NCBI GenBank assembly: GCA_032690845.1
Contig: CM064428.1
Span: 20,062,001 to 20,126,000, forward strand
Reading direction: 5' to 3'
DNA: 64,000 bases
Source: Eleusine coracana subsp. coracana
Taxonomy: Eukaryota > Streptophyta > Magnoliopsida > Poales > Poaceae
In this document: positions 1 to 11,700 of the stretch, one piece after another
How the letters are laid out: every line of letters begins with the position of its first letter
Numbering within the stretch: the first letter of the stretch is position 1
Made by a program: the position numbers and the translations under genes
The notes under the pieces: generated by a model
Databases searched by the model: none
Told to the model about the DNA's origin: nothing
What the model saw: the letters and a program-made list of their open reading frames with translations, nothing else

Positions 1-1440
1 CTCATTGCGGTTAAGCTTAGATGTGAGTCCAGGATCTGATACCAATTGAAAGGACATTGATGACGCCGAGAGGGGGCTGAATAGGTGAAACCTGAAATCA
101 ATAAAACTACTTCTCACAGAATAGTACAACTAGGTCTGACCTCCATGTCAACCCGATCAGACCTCCATGTACAGGCAGAAACAAACCCAACTCCCAAATT
201 TGGATTTTAGGTCAACACAAAACTTGTGGTGATGCTCCAGAGATTTTCCTTAGCACGTACACATAGTACCTACACACAAATGAGCACACCAAAGTAGATC
301 AAAGCGGAAGCACAAGTATAAGCTAGAAAACAACTAGGAATGTAAACCGGCGAGGAGACACAATATTTGTTTCACCGAAGTTCAGGACCACCAACCATGA
401 TCCCTATGTCTCTGTTGAAGAAGCTTGAGTTTCTCACAAGGCTAACTACAAGTCGGGTCTATTTCAACCTTTTTTCCCAAATCCACTAACCCGATCTTTT
501 CCACACCGGAAGCAAGATCACAGCCCTCACAAACTTTCCCAATGCACACCACAAGCTTGGGAGCTCTAGGATGATGCCTAGCCATCTTAGAGGGTTTCCC
601 TCCATGAGAAACAAAAGCTCCACGAGCTTCTTGACACAACCAAAGTGCTCAAGGCTTAGGATTTGCTCACAAATGCTCCACACACTCAAATCTCTCAACC
701 CAACTAAGGATTTTGCACAAAGCACTTGGATCTCATAAAGAGAGACTGGGGAGAGCTCAAATGGTCGTTGGAATGCTATAGAGTTGGGTAGCAACCTGCA
801 TAACTGAAGGGTAAGGTGAAGGGATATTTAAACTGGTTCCAAAAACTAGCCGTTGGAGTTGTCTGGCCCAACCCAGTCTGACATGGTTGCAATCCCGGTC
901 TGACCTGGTTGCACAGAAAAACTCCCAATAGGCACAAGCACAAGACCCCACATACAAAACACTTGGCTGCTAAAAACACTTAAACTAAAAACCCTTTGAC
1001 TCTCAAGGCCCAAAAGCTCACTGACCTAGAAACTTGACCCTAGAAAACTAGTTCAAGGCGATTTGACCTCCTTGACCTGACAGAACTCGAGGTTGGGGTT
1101 TAAATTCACTCTGAAAAGTTTCTCACTGGGATTTTGAGCACTTTGACTTTGTAAATTAACACATGTTGCATCCCTCTTTATAGTACCACATACCTATACT
1201 CGAGAAATAAATAAAAACTAATTATTCTTCCACTTGAACTTGAGATAAATCCATATGTCAAAATGCTTCACATTTTTCTTATTGAGGGCAGGCAACATTT
1301 TCTTCATATGAGCATATCCCACAGAAAACGACAATCCGACGGTTCCATGCTTCCTGTCCAGCAATCAAGGAACATCTTTCATTAATTATCTAAGCATCCC
1401 AAGTTCCATTTCTTCATTCAGGTGTTTATTGCTATGTCTC
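1..1440 (-). mobile_element. Partial copia-type retrotransposon: primer-binding site and LTR
   Basis: Read on the minus strand, an LTR ends in CA at position 47 and is followed by TTGGTATCAGATCC (about 46-33). This resembles the initiator-methionine tRNA primer site TGGTATCAGAGC of plant copia elements. The same layout (PBS, then TGAAGGAC-type LTR end) recurs at 33,950-33,975. A TATA-like stretch near 822-832 could be its promoter. The body of the element lies off the left edge. The far LTR limit is a guess: a possible TG start lies at 1163, but similar sequence seems to continue to about 1440. No coding sequence is present. Confidence 0.5.
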
Positions 1441-2199
1441 TTGTACTTGTTTCCAAAGTGGTTTATCCTCTATTTTGTTTCTTGTTGTGGCTTGGGTCCT
1501 GCTATATTGTGAGGCTTGTGCCATTCTTAGTTATTCAGTGAGTGTTTACTCAATTCATATTTTGTAGCTTATCATTCTACAATACACTGGATTCAATCAC
1601 TTTATAGATAATAAAGATTTATTTACAAACTATATGCTGATTATGTTAGGATATCAGTTTCTATACCCCAATTACACCTGCTTTAAGTTAACTATTCAGT
1701 TTGACTATCTAATTTTGAGATTTAGGATGAGATGGAGTTCGGGCTATATACATATAGGTGGCATTTTTTCCTCTTTTTTTAAACGCTGTAAGTACACATT
1801 CTGAATACAAAAAATTGTTTAGAACAATAGTCCTACTGTATAATGGAATCCTTGAAAGGAACTATATAATGTATAAAAGATTTACCTCGTTGCTTTCAAG
1901 ATTTCTGTTGTAATAAAAAGTTTGTTACTTTATTTTTTTAACGCACTAAGACAAGATATTAAAGGGAAGTAAAAAATCTATAGTATCAGAATGTTTTATT
2001 TTATAGCAATCTATCAGTATTAGATATTTTAAAAAACTTTAGTGACAAAATCCTATTTTAGGAGAATTTACTAGTGTCGTAAAATTATGATGTTTGGAAT
2101 TTGCCTCTTAATAAAATAATTCATCATAATATGATATTGACTTAGCTTACTATGATTTGTTTTATTGTTATGGCACATCTGAAATCCTCGTCACTAAAA
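1441..2199. other. AT-rich intergenic DNA, nothing recognised
   Basis: No open frame of note, no RNA gene and no clear inverted repeats. It may be the interior of the CACTA element whose end lies at 2721. Confidence 0.4.
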
Positions 2200-2721
2200 T
2201 GAATGAAGTGCACTAATCTTTCTTCCACATAGCAATCACAACACTGAAACCGATCCTTGTTTCCTTGTTTGTAGCAACGTAGCAACGACTCAAGGGTTCA
2301 TTGCTATGTCAAAGACTTGTTGGAATATCTAAGATCTAGTTGTAACAATATTGGTTTATGTTGCTATATCTAAAATTACTTTGGCAACACTCTAGTTTTG
2401 TGTTGCCATAATGTAGAATCTGTTGCAACACAAGATAGTACCAATAGCAATATTTTGTATCTTTTATGATATAGACCATTATCGCAACCACTATGTGAAC
2501 GTGTGGCAAAAACATTAGTTGAATTACATCGTAAATATATACATTGTGATATATTCATCTTATCACAACAAACACAATTTAGATGCAACACTACATAATT
2601 GGTGGCAACCTGTCTCTCTATTGCAACCAGAATTGACCGCTGTTGCAATTATGTCTAAATATCAATGAAAATCATGTTGTTGTGATAAATTTTATGACAT
2701 TAGACCTAAAATCTTATAGTG
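2200..2721. mobile_element. Terminal region of a CACTA-type DNA transposon
   Basis: The right edge ends in AATCTTATAGTG (2710-2721), the inverse of a CACTATAAGATT terminus. The 500 bases inside it hold many short copies of TTGCAAC, GTTGCAA, TTGCTAT and TGGCAAC in both orientations. Such arrays are expected as subterminal transposase-binding repeats in plant CACTA elements. The partner end and the 3-bp target duplication were not found, so this may be one end of a large or broken element. Confidence 0.5.
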
Positions 2722-3230
2722 TGAAATCATACTAACTCAGGAATTCTGTGAAATTTCTTTACATGAGAATTTGGTTATTAGATGTGAAAGAATATGGAAC
2801 ACCTCTCATGATATTTACCATATGATGCACTATTCTGCATTAAACTGCAGACTGAGCTGATGCTAAATCTAATTCGAGAATAAAATAGGCAGTAAAAGTA
2901 TGTACTAATTCACGGATGAATGCACTCTGCCTGGGTTGAATATTCTGGACAATATTCGCATCTACTGCGTTCTTTAAAATGAACTGAGAGAATATTGTCC
3001 TTACTTTATCAATTAAGAGTACAGTTTACCGTGTCCACTAGCTGAAAAAGAGTACTACTACTAAGCAGCCACGTTTGAATGGCAGAAACAAATTTCTCTC
3101 CTCCGTAGAGGAAGAAAAATACAAAACCATCCCTTCACTTCAGTGGGCTTAATTTTGCAAGTGGACGAGCGCCAAATGCAATCTAGAAAGAACTAAAGAT
3201 AACTGGTGAAGTCCCCTTTTCTTGTGGCCG

Positions 3231-3665
3231 TTACAAGCGGGCGAACCAGGCGATGGCATCCTCGCCGTGTTCCTGGTGGGCCGGGCCGGCACGGCAGAGT
3301 GGGCAGGAGAGCATGGACTGGTCGAACCAGCCGTCGAGGCAGGTGGCGTGGAAGGCGTGCCGGCAGGCGAGCGTGCGCACGCGGTCGCCCTCTGCGATCG
3401 CCGACAGGCACACCGTGCAGTCGCCCGCCGACGAGGTCCCGTCGGCGGTGGAGACGCAGGAGGCGGCGAGGAAGTCCGCGAGAGCCACGAGCGAGCCGAG
3501 GCCGCCGGAGAAACAGCTTGCGGAGGAGGAGGTGCTACCCGCAGCGCCGCCGTGAGAGGAAGAGAAGGAGAAGAGGGAGGCGAGCGCGGAGGCGAAGGAC
3601 GCGAGCAGGAGCAGCGGCAATGGCGCCGCGCCGGAGACGTCGTGGAGGCCGCTGGAGAGGCCCAT
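3231..3665 (-). CDS. RING-H2 finger E3 ubiquitin ligase, RHA2-like
   Basis: A single-exon gene of 144 codons. Residues about 12-35 form a hydrophobic, leucine/alanine-rich membrane segment. The C-terminal half is a complete RING-H2 finger: Cys-x2-Cys (CTVCLSAI), Cys-x-His, His-x2-Cys (CRHAFHATC) and Cys-x2-Cys (CPLC). The family transfers ubiquitin from an E2 to a substrate; Arabidopsis RHA2 proteins act in abscisic-acid signalling. That role is known of the family and only inferred here. The start MGLSSGLHD was chosen because RHA2-type proteins begin in this way and a TATA box lies 166 bases upstream. The frame is open 35 codons further upstream (to 3770), but that part looks like leader. 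High GC and no introns are normal for this family in grasses. The neighbours are mobile elements, so no operon-like context exists. Confidence 0.85.
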   Translation of the reverse strand: MGLSSGLHDVSGAAPLPLLLLASFASALASLFSFSSSHGGAAGSTSSSASCFSGGLGSLVALADFLAASCVSTADGTSSAGDCTVCLSAIAEGDRVRTLACRHAFHATCLDGWFDQSMLSCPLCRAGPAHQEHGEDAIAWFARL

Positions 3666-3830
3666 GGATTTCTCTGTTGGCTTCTCTCGTCGTCGTCCCG
3701 TGGAGAAGCTGATTAGCGCGTGTACATTTCTCTGCTTGCGTCTGCCGGTAAGCTGGACGGCGACTTGCAACCGTGCGACCTACCAGTTTTCCATGAATGG
3801 TGGGGATACGCAACAAAGAAAGGGTGTTTT

Positions 3831-3838
3831 TTTTTATA
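3831..3838 (-). promoter_or_regulatory. Probable TATA box of the RING-H2 gene
   Basis: The minus strand reads TATAAAAA, 166 bases before the chosen ATG at 3665. This would leave a leader of roughly 130 bases. It supports the MGLSS start over the upstream methionine at 3770. Confidence 0.55.
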
Positions 3839-3849
3839 GCTGATGAGCA

Positions 3850-5000
3850 CATCGTGGTGGCGACTGGAGATTGCTGTTTCAGGAACTTCTTCTAGGTGTT
3901 TCTCGTCTCAAAGTACTAAACTTCTTCAGCATTGTATAATTCTGGAGAGAAAGTAGGATAAACATCCTTTTTACTTTTCTTTACTCCTCAATTGAAAGAC
4001 AGAGCATCTCTTCCCTATTTTGTTTAAGAAAAAAAAAAGGAGGACCGTGCATAAACCTGATTGGAGGCCATTATTACCGTTCCACAAAGAATTGCTATAT
4101 TGTCATAATATATCGAAATGACATAATTATAAGATAATATTTAGGCTTTATTGTCGTGAATAACCGTACAATTCGTTAAACAGCTATTTACAATGAAAAG
4201 GACAGCAACATCATGTCAGAAAGCAAACCATTTTCATAGGAAAGATTTTTCCAGAAGTATCTACAATGACAGGGACAACAAAATTTACGGTGACAACAAG
4301 CTCATGGAGATGTATAGAATTATAATCCTTTCATTCTTTTTTACTTGGATGTATTTGTCTAGATGCCAGAGCCTTTAACGACCTTTTATAATAATATATA
4401 TACATACATTTTACTAAAAAAATAAAATAAGAAATCACCATTATGACTAAAATCATGTGTGCATAATTACAATAGTACTATATTTCTATAATATATTAAT
4501 TGAGATGAGGTTGTCTAGACCACTTTTTTCGTGTCCTGATGTGTCCGTAACGTTGTTATATTTATTTTATATCCTACAATGATTCACCAATTAGTTTGAG
4601 TCTTTTTTTAACTATTTTCTAATCCTTTGTTGAATTGAACTCTAATTTCAATTCGATATTTCATACTAACAACAATTAATCATCTATTGCTTTATGATTT
4701 ATATCATATTTTAAATAAAAATTAATAACAAGAATTTTAATAATAACTCATTTCAAAATTATTATAATAAATATTCAAAAGTAAAGCAAAATAAAAATAG
4801 AGCAAATGCTCAGGCCAAAAAAATAATTAATTAAAAATCTTTTACAGTTACAAAAATATTCTAACCATAAAATTTTTTAACAAAGGCTCATGGCAACGCA
4901 CGGGTATTTTGCTAGTAAGTCTGTATTTGCTGAAAATACTATAGCTTCGGCATGTTTTATCGTCATTTTTGGAGGGTTGTGTTTAGCTCTCCTGGCGACA
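3850..5000. other. AT-rich intergenic DNA with one dispersed-repeat head
   Basis: No gene is visible. Positions 4889-4917 read, on the minus strand, TTACTAGCAAAATACCCGTG then CGTTGCC. This is the head motif of the AT-rich dispersed repeat seen again at 43.2, 43.6, 50.9 and 59.6 kb. The AT-rich sequence from 4889 down to about 4380 is probably the body of that copy. Confidence 0.4.
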
Positions 5001-5009
5001 AATTAAAAT

Positions 5010-5158
5010 GGGAAAATTTTCTGTGGGAACTAGAAAGATGCGGATTTGGGTATAGCACACACGGCACGATCGGTATTTGGTTCCAACACACTTCAAAATC
5101 ATGAATTTTAGCTATGGCACACCGTCTCAATTATAATATTATTTTTGGCTGAGAGAGG
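5010..5158 (+). repeat. Left terminal inverted repeat of the Mutator-like element
   Basis: Pairs with 5773-5920 inverted. Shared blocks include ACGATCGGTATTTGG, CCAACACAC and GAATTTTAGC, with scattered substitutions and small indels. Confidence 0.8.
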
Positions 5159-5772
5159 AAGATATTTATTTCAAAATGACATCAGTGCTCCTATCCCCTT
5201 CTCCCTCCTCGCCGTTTCCCCAAGCCTGTCAATGGGGCAGGCCAAGCACTTCGGGTGAGGATGATGGAGACAACGATGTTCCTCCACTTTAGCAGTCATG
5301 CCTCCCCTCAAGCAGAGGCCCAGCAGCGTGGTGAACAGCAGCAAGCGGGAGCGGGTTGAGGTGGGAGGCGAGCACATGGAGCAATGGCGCGAGGCGACGG
5401 TGGGATGGAGTTGAGCAGCTGACGGAGCGTGAGCCATGGCCGCCTCCAGTCACGAGCGACAGTGGGCGACGGTGCGGGCACGCACCGAGGGCGAGCGATG
5501 GCGCCGACAGAAGTGCGGAGCTCCTCTACCCTAGGGGCGGCGGTCAGCGACGATAGACACTTACCGAGGGCGGGCGACGGCGCCGACGGGAGCACGGTGG
5601 CAGGAGGGGTACCTTGCTGGAGCTCCTCCACCTTAGTGGCAACAGGCGGCGGTGGCCGTCGGGGGCAATGAGGGGTAGGCGGTGAGGACTGAGGAGGAAG
5701 GAAATAAAAACTGAAAAAATAGAAAATAAAAGAAAATCTAAATGAACTAAGGGTAAAAGGGTCTTTTCACAC

Positions 5773-5920
5773 CCTCTCCTAGCCAAAAAAAGTATTATAT
5801 TCAAGGCGGTGTGCCAAGGCTAAAATTCACGATTTTGGAGTGTGTTGGAGCCAAATACCGATCGTGCGATGTGCTACGCCTAAATCTGCATCTTTCTAAT
5901 GTCCCACAGACAATTTTCTC
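5773..5920 (-). repeat. Right terminal inverted repeat of the Mutator-like element
   Basis: Inverse partner of 5010-5158. Its outer end is AATTTTCTC, followed directly by the 9-bp target duplication. Confidence 0.8.
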
Positions 5921-5929
5921 AATTAAAGT

Positions 5930-7794
5930 AGTTCCTAAAAAAAAGACAACAAATTAAAATAAATGAATGACGTAGATAGAAGAACATCCTGAATTTAGGT
6001 TGTAACAAGGGAGGGGATTGAACATTCAAACTGCTTCGCAGGGTGGTTAGCGTTCTTCCTACCATCTTTTACCAATGCTGAATTCCTCTATGAATTATAG
6101 GCAATGTCGGACAAGCGCAGGTTACCTTGAACCTAGCTCCGTCCCTGCTGCACCTAGGTGATCTGATGATCTTCCAGAGTTTGTGGGTGAAATTTTAAAG
6201 TTTATTTCAGACTATATGACAAATAAAGTTATATGATCGATGCTCATTTTTCTATTATTATTACTTTACAGCCACTTGAATCATTTAACACACATGTAAG
6301 CTAAACTCAGCTGGTTATCGAGGCCCTGTGGATAGAGAAACACGCGTAGGTGACTTTTTGTCGGTTGAGTGTACTCGCTCAACGACATTGATTTTTTTTT
6401 TGTTATATTTGAATATTCATTTTATTTAATATTTATTTAAATATAAAAAATTATAAATTATGTTTAAATTTTATTTGATAATAAAATAAATTATGAGAAA
6501 TATATGATATTTTTAAAAATTTTTAAATAAGGTGAATGATCAAAATTAATGAAAATAATTAATAATGATAATAATTTTGAAACAGATAGAGTGTGAGATA
6601 TGTGCATATCTCAGAAAAAATAAAATCATTTAACATCTTGACCTTGGCTCGATCATTTGTTATTCGCTTCCGGAAATATGCTGCACTCAGAAAACATACC
6701 GATATAGCAAGCGATTTCCGCTGGCCGTTTTTCCCACGCCCGGACCAGCTATATCCAGTGATGTCGACACGCGCACTGGCTGCTTCTAGGTGGTTTCATC
6801 CAGTGAGCTCCGCTCGCCCCAGCAGCAGCAGCCTCTGTGCGACTGCGCGCGAGCAGGGCTTAATTGCAACTCTTGTCCCTGCATCAGCGCGCCCATGCCC
6901 TCACGAGTGACGGGTCTTATTTCCTGCGCGTGCAGCTGCCGACCGTCCCCAAATCCGGACGCGCGTGCTTCCCGGCGGAGTGACTCGTGGTTTCGCCATC
7001 TGCTTTTCCTAGCTGTTGCACCGCTTGTTGCACACCTCCAGTTGCATATGGTGACACAGACAAGAATTTACTTATCTCCTTCCCATGTCCTCTCGTCAGA
7101 TCATCATCAGAAAATAAACAAACGGAACACTACTAGGCACACTACACTACGGTAGCCTGACAGATAGATAGCCTCTCCGATCCGTTACCCGAAGCGACGC
7201 CGCAAAGGGTAACCTTTCACCTTTGTGGTTGTGGACCACCGGCGCCGATGAGAGGCCGTCACGTACGCCCCGTTTGTAGAAGCTTCGCTTTAACTAAGAT
7301 TGTTAGCAGCACTCGTGGCCACACGCTAATTCTGTGGACTTCGTTCGTGCCCACCTCTCGTTAACAACAATTCGGACACCAATGGAGGCCACTAACGGAC
7401 CCACCGGCGACATTATTCTGCGGTAACTTCAATAGTATGTTACACGTGAAATTATTGGAGGTCTCGTAAAGCATGCGCGTCTCGGCGGCGTCGGTCTCCA
7501 TTGTTCGCGAGGGTCCCCTGCGCTGTCCTAGCTTTCGTAGAAATCTCGATCGAGCTGATCGCGACGGCAAGTCTCTGTAGTATTTGCTTACCAACCTTCA
7601 TTTACAGGTGTAAAAAAAACCTTCATTTACAAAAATTTGCATTTTTGACCAAATGGTCCGATGTTATGTTTGAATGTTCGTGTCTTTTCTATAAACTTTT
7701 ACATAAATTAATATAAATAAGATACTCCATTCGTCTCATTTTAATTGACACTTTAGAGTCTGGTACAAGAATTAAGAAAAAATATAAAATATAG
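5930..7794. other. Intergenic DNA, no gene recognised
   Basis: Mostly AT-rich. 6640-7250 is more GC-balanced and has open frames up to 121 codons, but they lack recognisable motifs and look like chance. 7727-7760 resembles the left end of a Stowaway MITE (CTCCATTCGTCTCATTTT), with no partner end found. Confidence 0.4.
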
Positions 7795-7797
7795 TTA

Positions 7798-8111
7798 GAG
7801 CATCTCCAACCATTACTAAAAAACAAACCTCTAACCGTTCTCTATACGAGATCCCTAAATATAGCAACTCACAAAATAAGATCTATAACTCTCTATATTT
7901 AGTAACTTAATTGGAACTCTCGAAGACAGATTCTTATGGTTTTTTATTTCCAACAGATTATTGCGTCATGTGTGATATGATTTTAATTTTTAGGAAATGA
8001 ATTTTTGGGAGTTGTTAGAGGATGTGACTTTTTTTTACTTCCAATAAATTTAGAAATCTCCTAAATCTTATGTGTAGGGAGTAATTTTTTACATAATGAT
8101 TAAAAATGCTC
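7798..8111. mobile_element. Tourist-like MITE
   Basis: A 314-bp element beginning GAGCATCTCCAA and ending AAAATGCTC. TTA lies directly outside both ends (7795-7797 and 8112-8114). The TTA duplication and the GAGCATCTCCAA terminus fit PIF/Harbinger-derived Tourist MITEs. No coding potential. Confidence 0.65.
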
Positions 8112-8373
8112 TTACACAGAAAAAAAGTAGAAAAAAGATAAAGATAGATTTGTATTGGTAAGAGAGAAAGGTGCATCAAGAGTTAGAATGCCAAAAATTG
8201 AAGATGGATACACTACAACAAAAGTGACCTGTAGCGGCAGGGCAAAACCCACTGTAGTGATGGGTGGGTCACCCTGCTGCTACGCTAACGCCGCTAAAAA
8301 AATAGCTCTAGTGGCGGATGACCTGAAGATGGAATCAACCATCGCTAGTAAGAAATTAGTAGCGACAGCTGAT

Positions 8374-8389
8374 AACTTTACTCACCACC
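8374..8389 (+). repeat. Left target-site duplication of the RTE LINE
   Basis: AACTTTACTCACCACC next to the 3' tail matches AACTTCACTCACCGCT at 11,816-11,831, next to the 5' end, with a few mismatches. This sets the LINE borders inside the CACTA element. Confidence 0.6.
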
Positions 8390-8607
8390 AATAACAACAA
8401 TAACAAAGCCTTTTTATCCCAAGCAAGTTGGGGTAGGCTAGAGATGAAACCCATGGGAACCCAAAAAAGAAGAGATAAATGAATAAAAACCAAAAGAAAG
8501 AGAAGAAAAAGGGAAAAAAAAAGAAAAAGAAAAAAAGAGACAAAAACAAAAGGAACAAAAGCCAAAGAAAAGAAGAAACGAGTAAGTAAGAAAGAAGGAA
8601 ACAAAAA

Positions 8608-9196
8608 TCACAGTTCCGGCATATCTATTGCTAGTCTCCAAGCGCTCCTATCCATAGCTAGCTCCTTAGGGATATCCCACGCCTTCAGATCTCTCTTAAC
8701 CGACTCATTCCAAGTCAAGTCAGGTCGGCCTCTAACTCTCTTAACATTAGCATATCTCTTTAGAACCCTACTACGCACTAGCGTCTCCGGAGGCCTCCGT
8801 TGGACATGTCCGAACCATCTCAACCGATGTTGTACCAATTTCTCCTCGATAGGTGCCACTCCTATCCTGTCCTGGATATCCTTATTATGTTATTCGGTCT
8901 TTTCTTGTATGCTCGCAAAACCAACGTAACATACGTATCTCTGCTACACTCAATTGTTGAACATGTCGTCTTTTCGTAGGCCAGCACTCGGCACCGTATA
9001 ACATCGCCGGACGAATTGCTGTCCTATAGAATTTACCTTTTAGCTTTTGTGGCACCCTCTTGTCACATAAGATGTCGGATGCTTGACGCCATTTTAACCA
9101 GCCGGCTGAAATTCTATTCCTAACATCTTCATCGATGTCACCGTCCTTTTGCAACATCGATCCTAAATAACGAAATATATCATTCTTGGCCACCAA
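8608..9196 (-). pseudogene. RTE LINE C-terminal region, broken
   Basis: Two pieces, 9196-8885 and 8859-8608, in different frames. The first has the post-catalytic RT part with IRPAMLYGAECW; the second has RLRWFGHVQRRP, the conserved RTE C-terminal motif. An in-frame stop separates the first from the RT piece upstream, and a frameshift separates the two. Confidence 0.75.
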
Positions 9197-9907
9197 TTAT
9201 CCATCAAGACTAACGTCTCTAACCTCATGTCTAGTCGTGCTAAACTTACACATCATATACTCGATCTTGGCCCTACTAAGTCTGAATCCCTTGCACTCTA
9301 ATGTGTGCCTCCACAGCTCCAACTTCCTATTAACCTCATCCCTACTCTCGTCAACTAACACCACATCATCAGCAAAGAGCATACACCAAGGGACATCACT
9401 CTGTATTTCTCGTGTGACCTCGTCCATCACCAGAGCAAATAAATAAGGGTTCAATGCTAATCCTTGGTGTAGTCCTATTTTAATCGGAAAGTCATTGGTG
9501 TCACCATCACATGTCTGAACACATGTCCTCGCGTCCCTGTACATGTTCTTGATGAGGGTAATGTACTTAGTTGGGACTTTGTGCTTCTCCAAGGCCCACC
9601 ACATGATGTTTCTTGGCACTTTGTCATACGCCTTCTCGAGGTCAATAAAGACCATGTGTAAATCCTTCTTTTGCTCCCGATATCTCTCCATCAATTATCA
9701 TATTAAGAAAATCGCCTCCATGGTCGATCGTCCAGGCATGAACCCAAATTGGTTTTGCGTCACACTTGTCACTCTTCTTAGGCGATGCTTGATAACTCTC
9801 TCCCAGAGCTTCATCGTATGGCTTATCAACTTAATCCCATGATAGTTAGTATAACTTTGAACATCTCTCTTGTTCTGAAGATCGGTACTACTATACTCCT
9901 CCTCCAT
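9197..9907 (-). pseudogene. RTE LINE reverse transcriptase core, broken
   Basis: 9907-9698 carries HGIKLISHTMKLWERVI and FGFMPGRST. 9694-9197, in the same frame after two adjacent stops, carries FIDLEKAYDKVPR, the catalytic FADDVVLVDES and GLHQGLALNPYLF. The catalytic FADD box is intact but the frame is not. Confidence 0.85.
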
Positions 9908-10911
9908 TCTTCCGGCATCTTGTTTGACCGAAAGATAAGGTTAAAAAGCTTAGTTAACCATACTATGGCTCTGACACTCAAGCATCTCCATACTTCAATG
10001 GAGATACCATCAGGGCCTATCGCTTTACCACTCTTCATCCACTTTAAGGCTTGCTCTATCTCTACCTCCTGAATTCTTCTCACAAAGCGTCTGTTGTTAT
10101 CATCAAATGAGTCATCCAACTCAAGTATAGGACCCTCCTCCTCACCATTAAATAACTTATCAAAGTACTCTCGCCATTTGTCCTTGATCTCGTCATCTCT
10201 CACCAGGAGTCGGTCTACCCCGTCCTTGATACATTTGATTTGGTTGATGTCCCTCATCTTCCGCTCACAGATCCTAGCCATCCGATAGATGTTCTTCTCC
10301 CCTTCCTTCGTGCCTAGTCGCTGATAAAGGTTATCATATGCCTGACCCTTTGCTACACTCACTGCTCGCTTTGCAGCCCTCTTGGCTATTTTATAGCCTT
10401 CTATGTTGGCTGCACTCTTGTCAAGATGTAGGCACTTGAAACACTCCTTCTTCTCCTTGATAGCCCTTTGCACCTCATCATTCCACCACCAGGTGTCTTT
10501 TGCTTCTTGTTTGCCTCTCCTACTCACGCCAAACACTTCTGAAGCTACCTTTCGTACGCATGTTGCCATCTTTAGCCACATGTCATTTGGTCCTTCTCCT
10601 TCCTCCCAGGGTCCCTCTCCTAGCATCCTCCCCTTAAAAGTTTGTGCCAGCTCCCCTCTAAACTTCCACCACTTCATTCTCACGGTCTTGGTACGTTTGT
10701 CCCTGTATACACATACCCGAAAGCGAAAATCCGCCACCACAAGCTTATGTTGAGTGACGACACACTCCCCAGGTATCACCCTACAGTCCAAGTAAGCATG
10801 TCTGTCCTCCCTCCTTGCAAGGATAAAGTCGATTTGGCTTGAGTGTTGTGCACTTCTAAAGGTCACTAGATGGGATTCCCTCTTCCTGAAGAGGGTATTC
10901 GCTACCAACAA
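9826..10911 (-). pseudogene. RTE LINE endonuclease end and RT N-terminal region
   Basis: A 361-codon open stretch. It starts inside the endonuclease (SQIDFILARR is its last conserved block) and runs through the linker to the first RT block (KAIGPDGISIEVWR). It is in frame with the endonuclease piece upstream but separated by one stop at 10,953-10,951. A frameshift near 9880 cuts it from the RT core. Confidence 0.8.
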
Positions 10912-10950
10912 GTCATAGGCTAACGCCCAATTAAGTATATCCTCCCCCTC

Positions 10951-11388
10951 CTAATTCCTACTACCATACCCAAACCCCCCATGGATCCGCTTGAACCCTA
11001 TATTAGACGTCCCCACATGACCGTTAAGGTCTCCTTCTATGAAAAGCTTCTCACTGATAGGTATGGCACTAACCATGCTATCTAGATCTTCCCAAAACTG
11101 ACTCTTGGTACTCTCACTAAGACCTACCTGAGGGGCATAGGCACTAATCACATTTAGAGCCGAATCTCCAACTATCAACCGAACTAGGATAATCCGATCA
11201 CCGTGCATCCTAACATCTACGACTCCATCCTTAAAGCTCCTATCGATCAAGATGCCTACACCATTTCTACCCAATGTTGTACCCGTGTACCAAAGCTTGA
11301 ATCCAGTATCCTCCACCTCCTTCGCCTTCTGGCCCTTCCATTTAGTCTCTTGGACGCATAGGATATTTGCACGCCTCCTAGTTGCCAC
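10951..11388 (-). pseudogene. RTE LINE apurinic-type endonuclease, N-terminal part
   Basis: 145 codons with the endonuclease boxes CVQETKWKG, VISAYAPQ and EGDLNGHVG. This domain nicks target DNA for target-primed reverse transcription. It ends at a premature stop; the reading frame resumes in phase downstream. Confidence 0.8.
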
Positions 11389-11525
11389 ATCGACTATCTC
11401 TCATAACTTGCCTATTAGGGACCCTACGTTCCAACTCCCTAGATGAATCCTAGTTGGCTCGGCTAACTTCCTTATCCTTCGCACCCGTCGAGGAAAGTAC
11501 GAAGACCCTTGCTTATTTTTTACCA

Positions 11526-11700
11526 CACCCGGGCGTAGATGTAGCGCGCCACTAAGGTTACGACGACCCGGCCCTTACTCACTATTCATCATACCCAGGT
11601 CATGATACGACGCGCCACCAAGGGGATGATGACCCGGCCCTTGCTCATTTGACACCACACCCAGGTTCCGATGTAGCGCATCGCTAAGAGGGTTACGCCC
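11526..11700 (-). repeat. Three tandem units in the LINE 5' region
   Basis: Three diverged units of about 62-64 bp, each with ACCACACCC-like, GATGTAGCGC-like and GACCCGGCCCTT blocks. They lie upstream of the endonuclease frame and may be remains of a repeated promoter. Confidence 0.55.

Larger units (their letters stand above)
5010..5920. mobile_element. Mutator-like element with GC-rich cargo (Pack-MULE candidate)
   Basis: A 911-bp element bounded by terminal inverted repeats of about 150 bp (5010-5158 and 5773-5920). The ends are GGGAAAATT and its inverse. Flanking 9-mers AATTAAAAT (5001-5009) and AATTAAAGT (5921-5929) match at 8 of 9 positions; a 9-bp target duplication and long TIRs are the hallmarks of the Mutator superfamily. 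No transposase is encoded. The core (about 5190-5690) is very GC-rich, unlike the AT-rich flanks, and has open frames in several phases that I do not recognise. Acquired host gene sequence, as in grass Pack-MULEs, is the likely explanation but is not proven. Confidence 0.8.

Noticed and set aside
3206..3716. Plus-strand open frames of 160-168 codons over the RING gene
   Set aside because: They are GC-rich shadows of the minus-strand RING-H2 frame. They have biased Arg/Gly content and no motif.
6593..7155. Two open frames of 105 and 121 codons
   Set aside because: No motif, no splice structure and no promoter sign. Probably chance in moderately GC-rich DNA.
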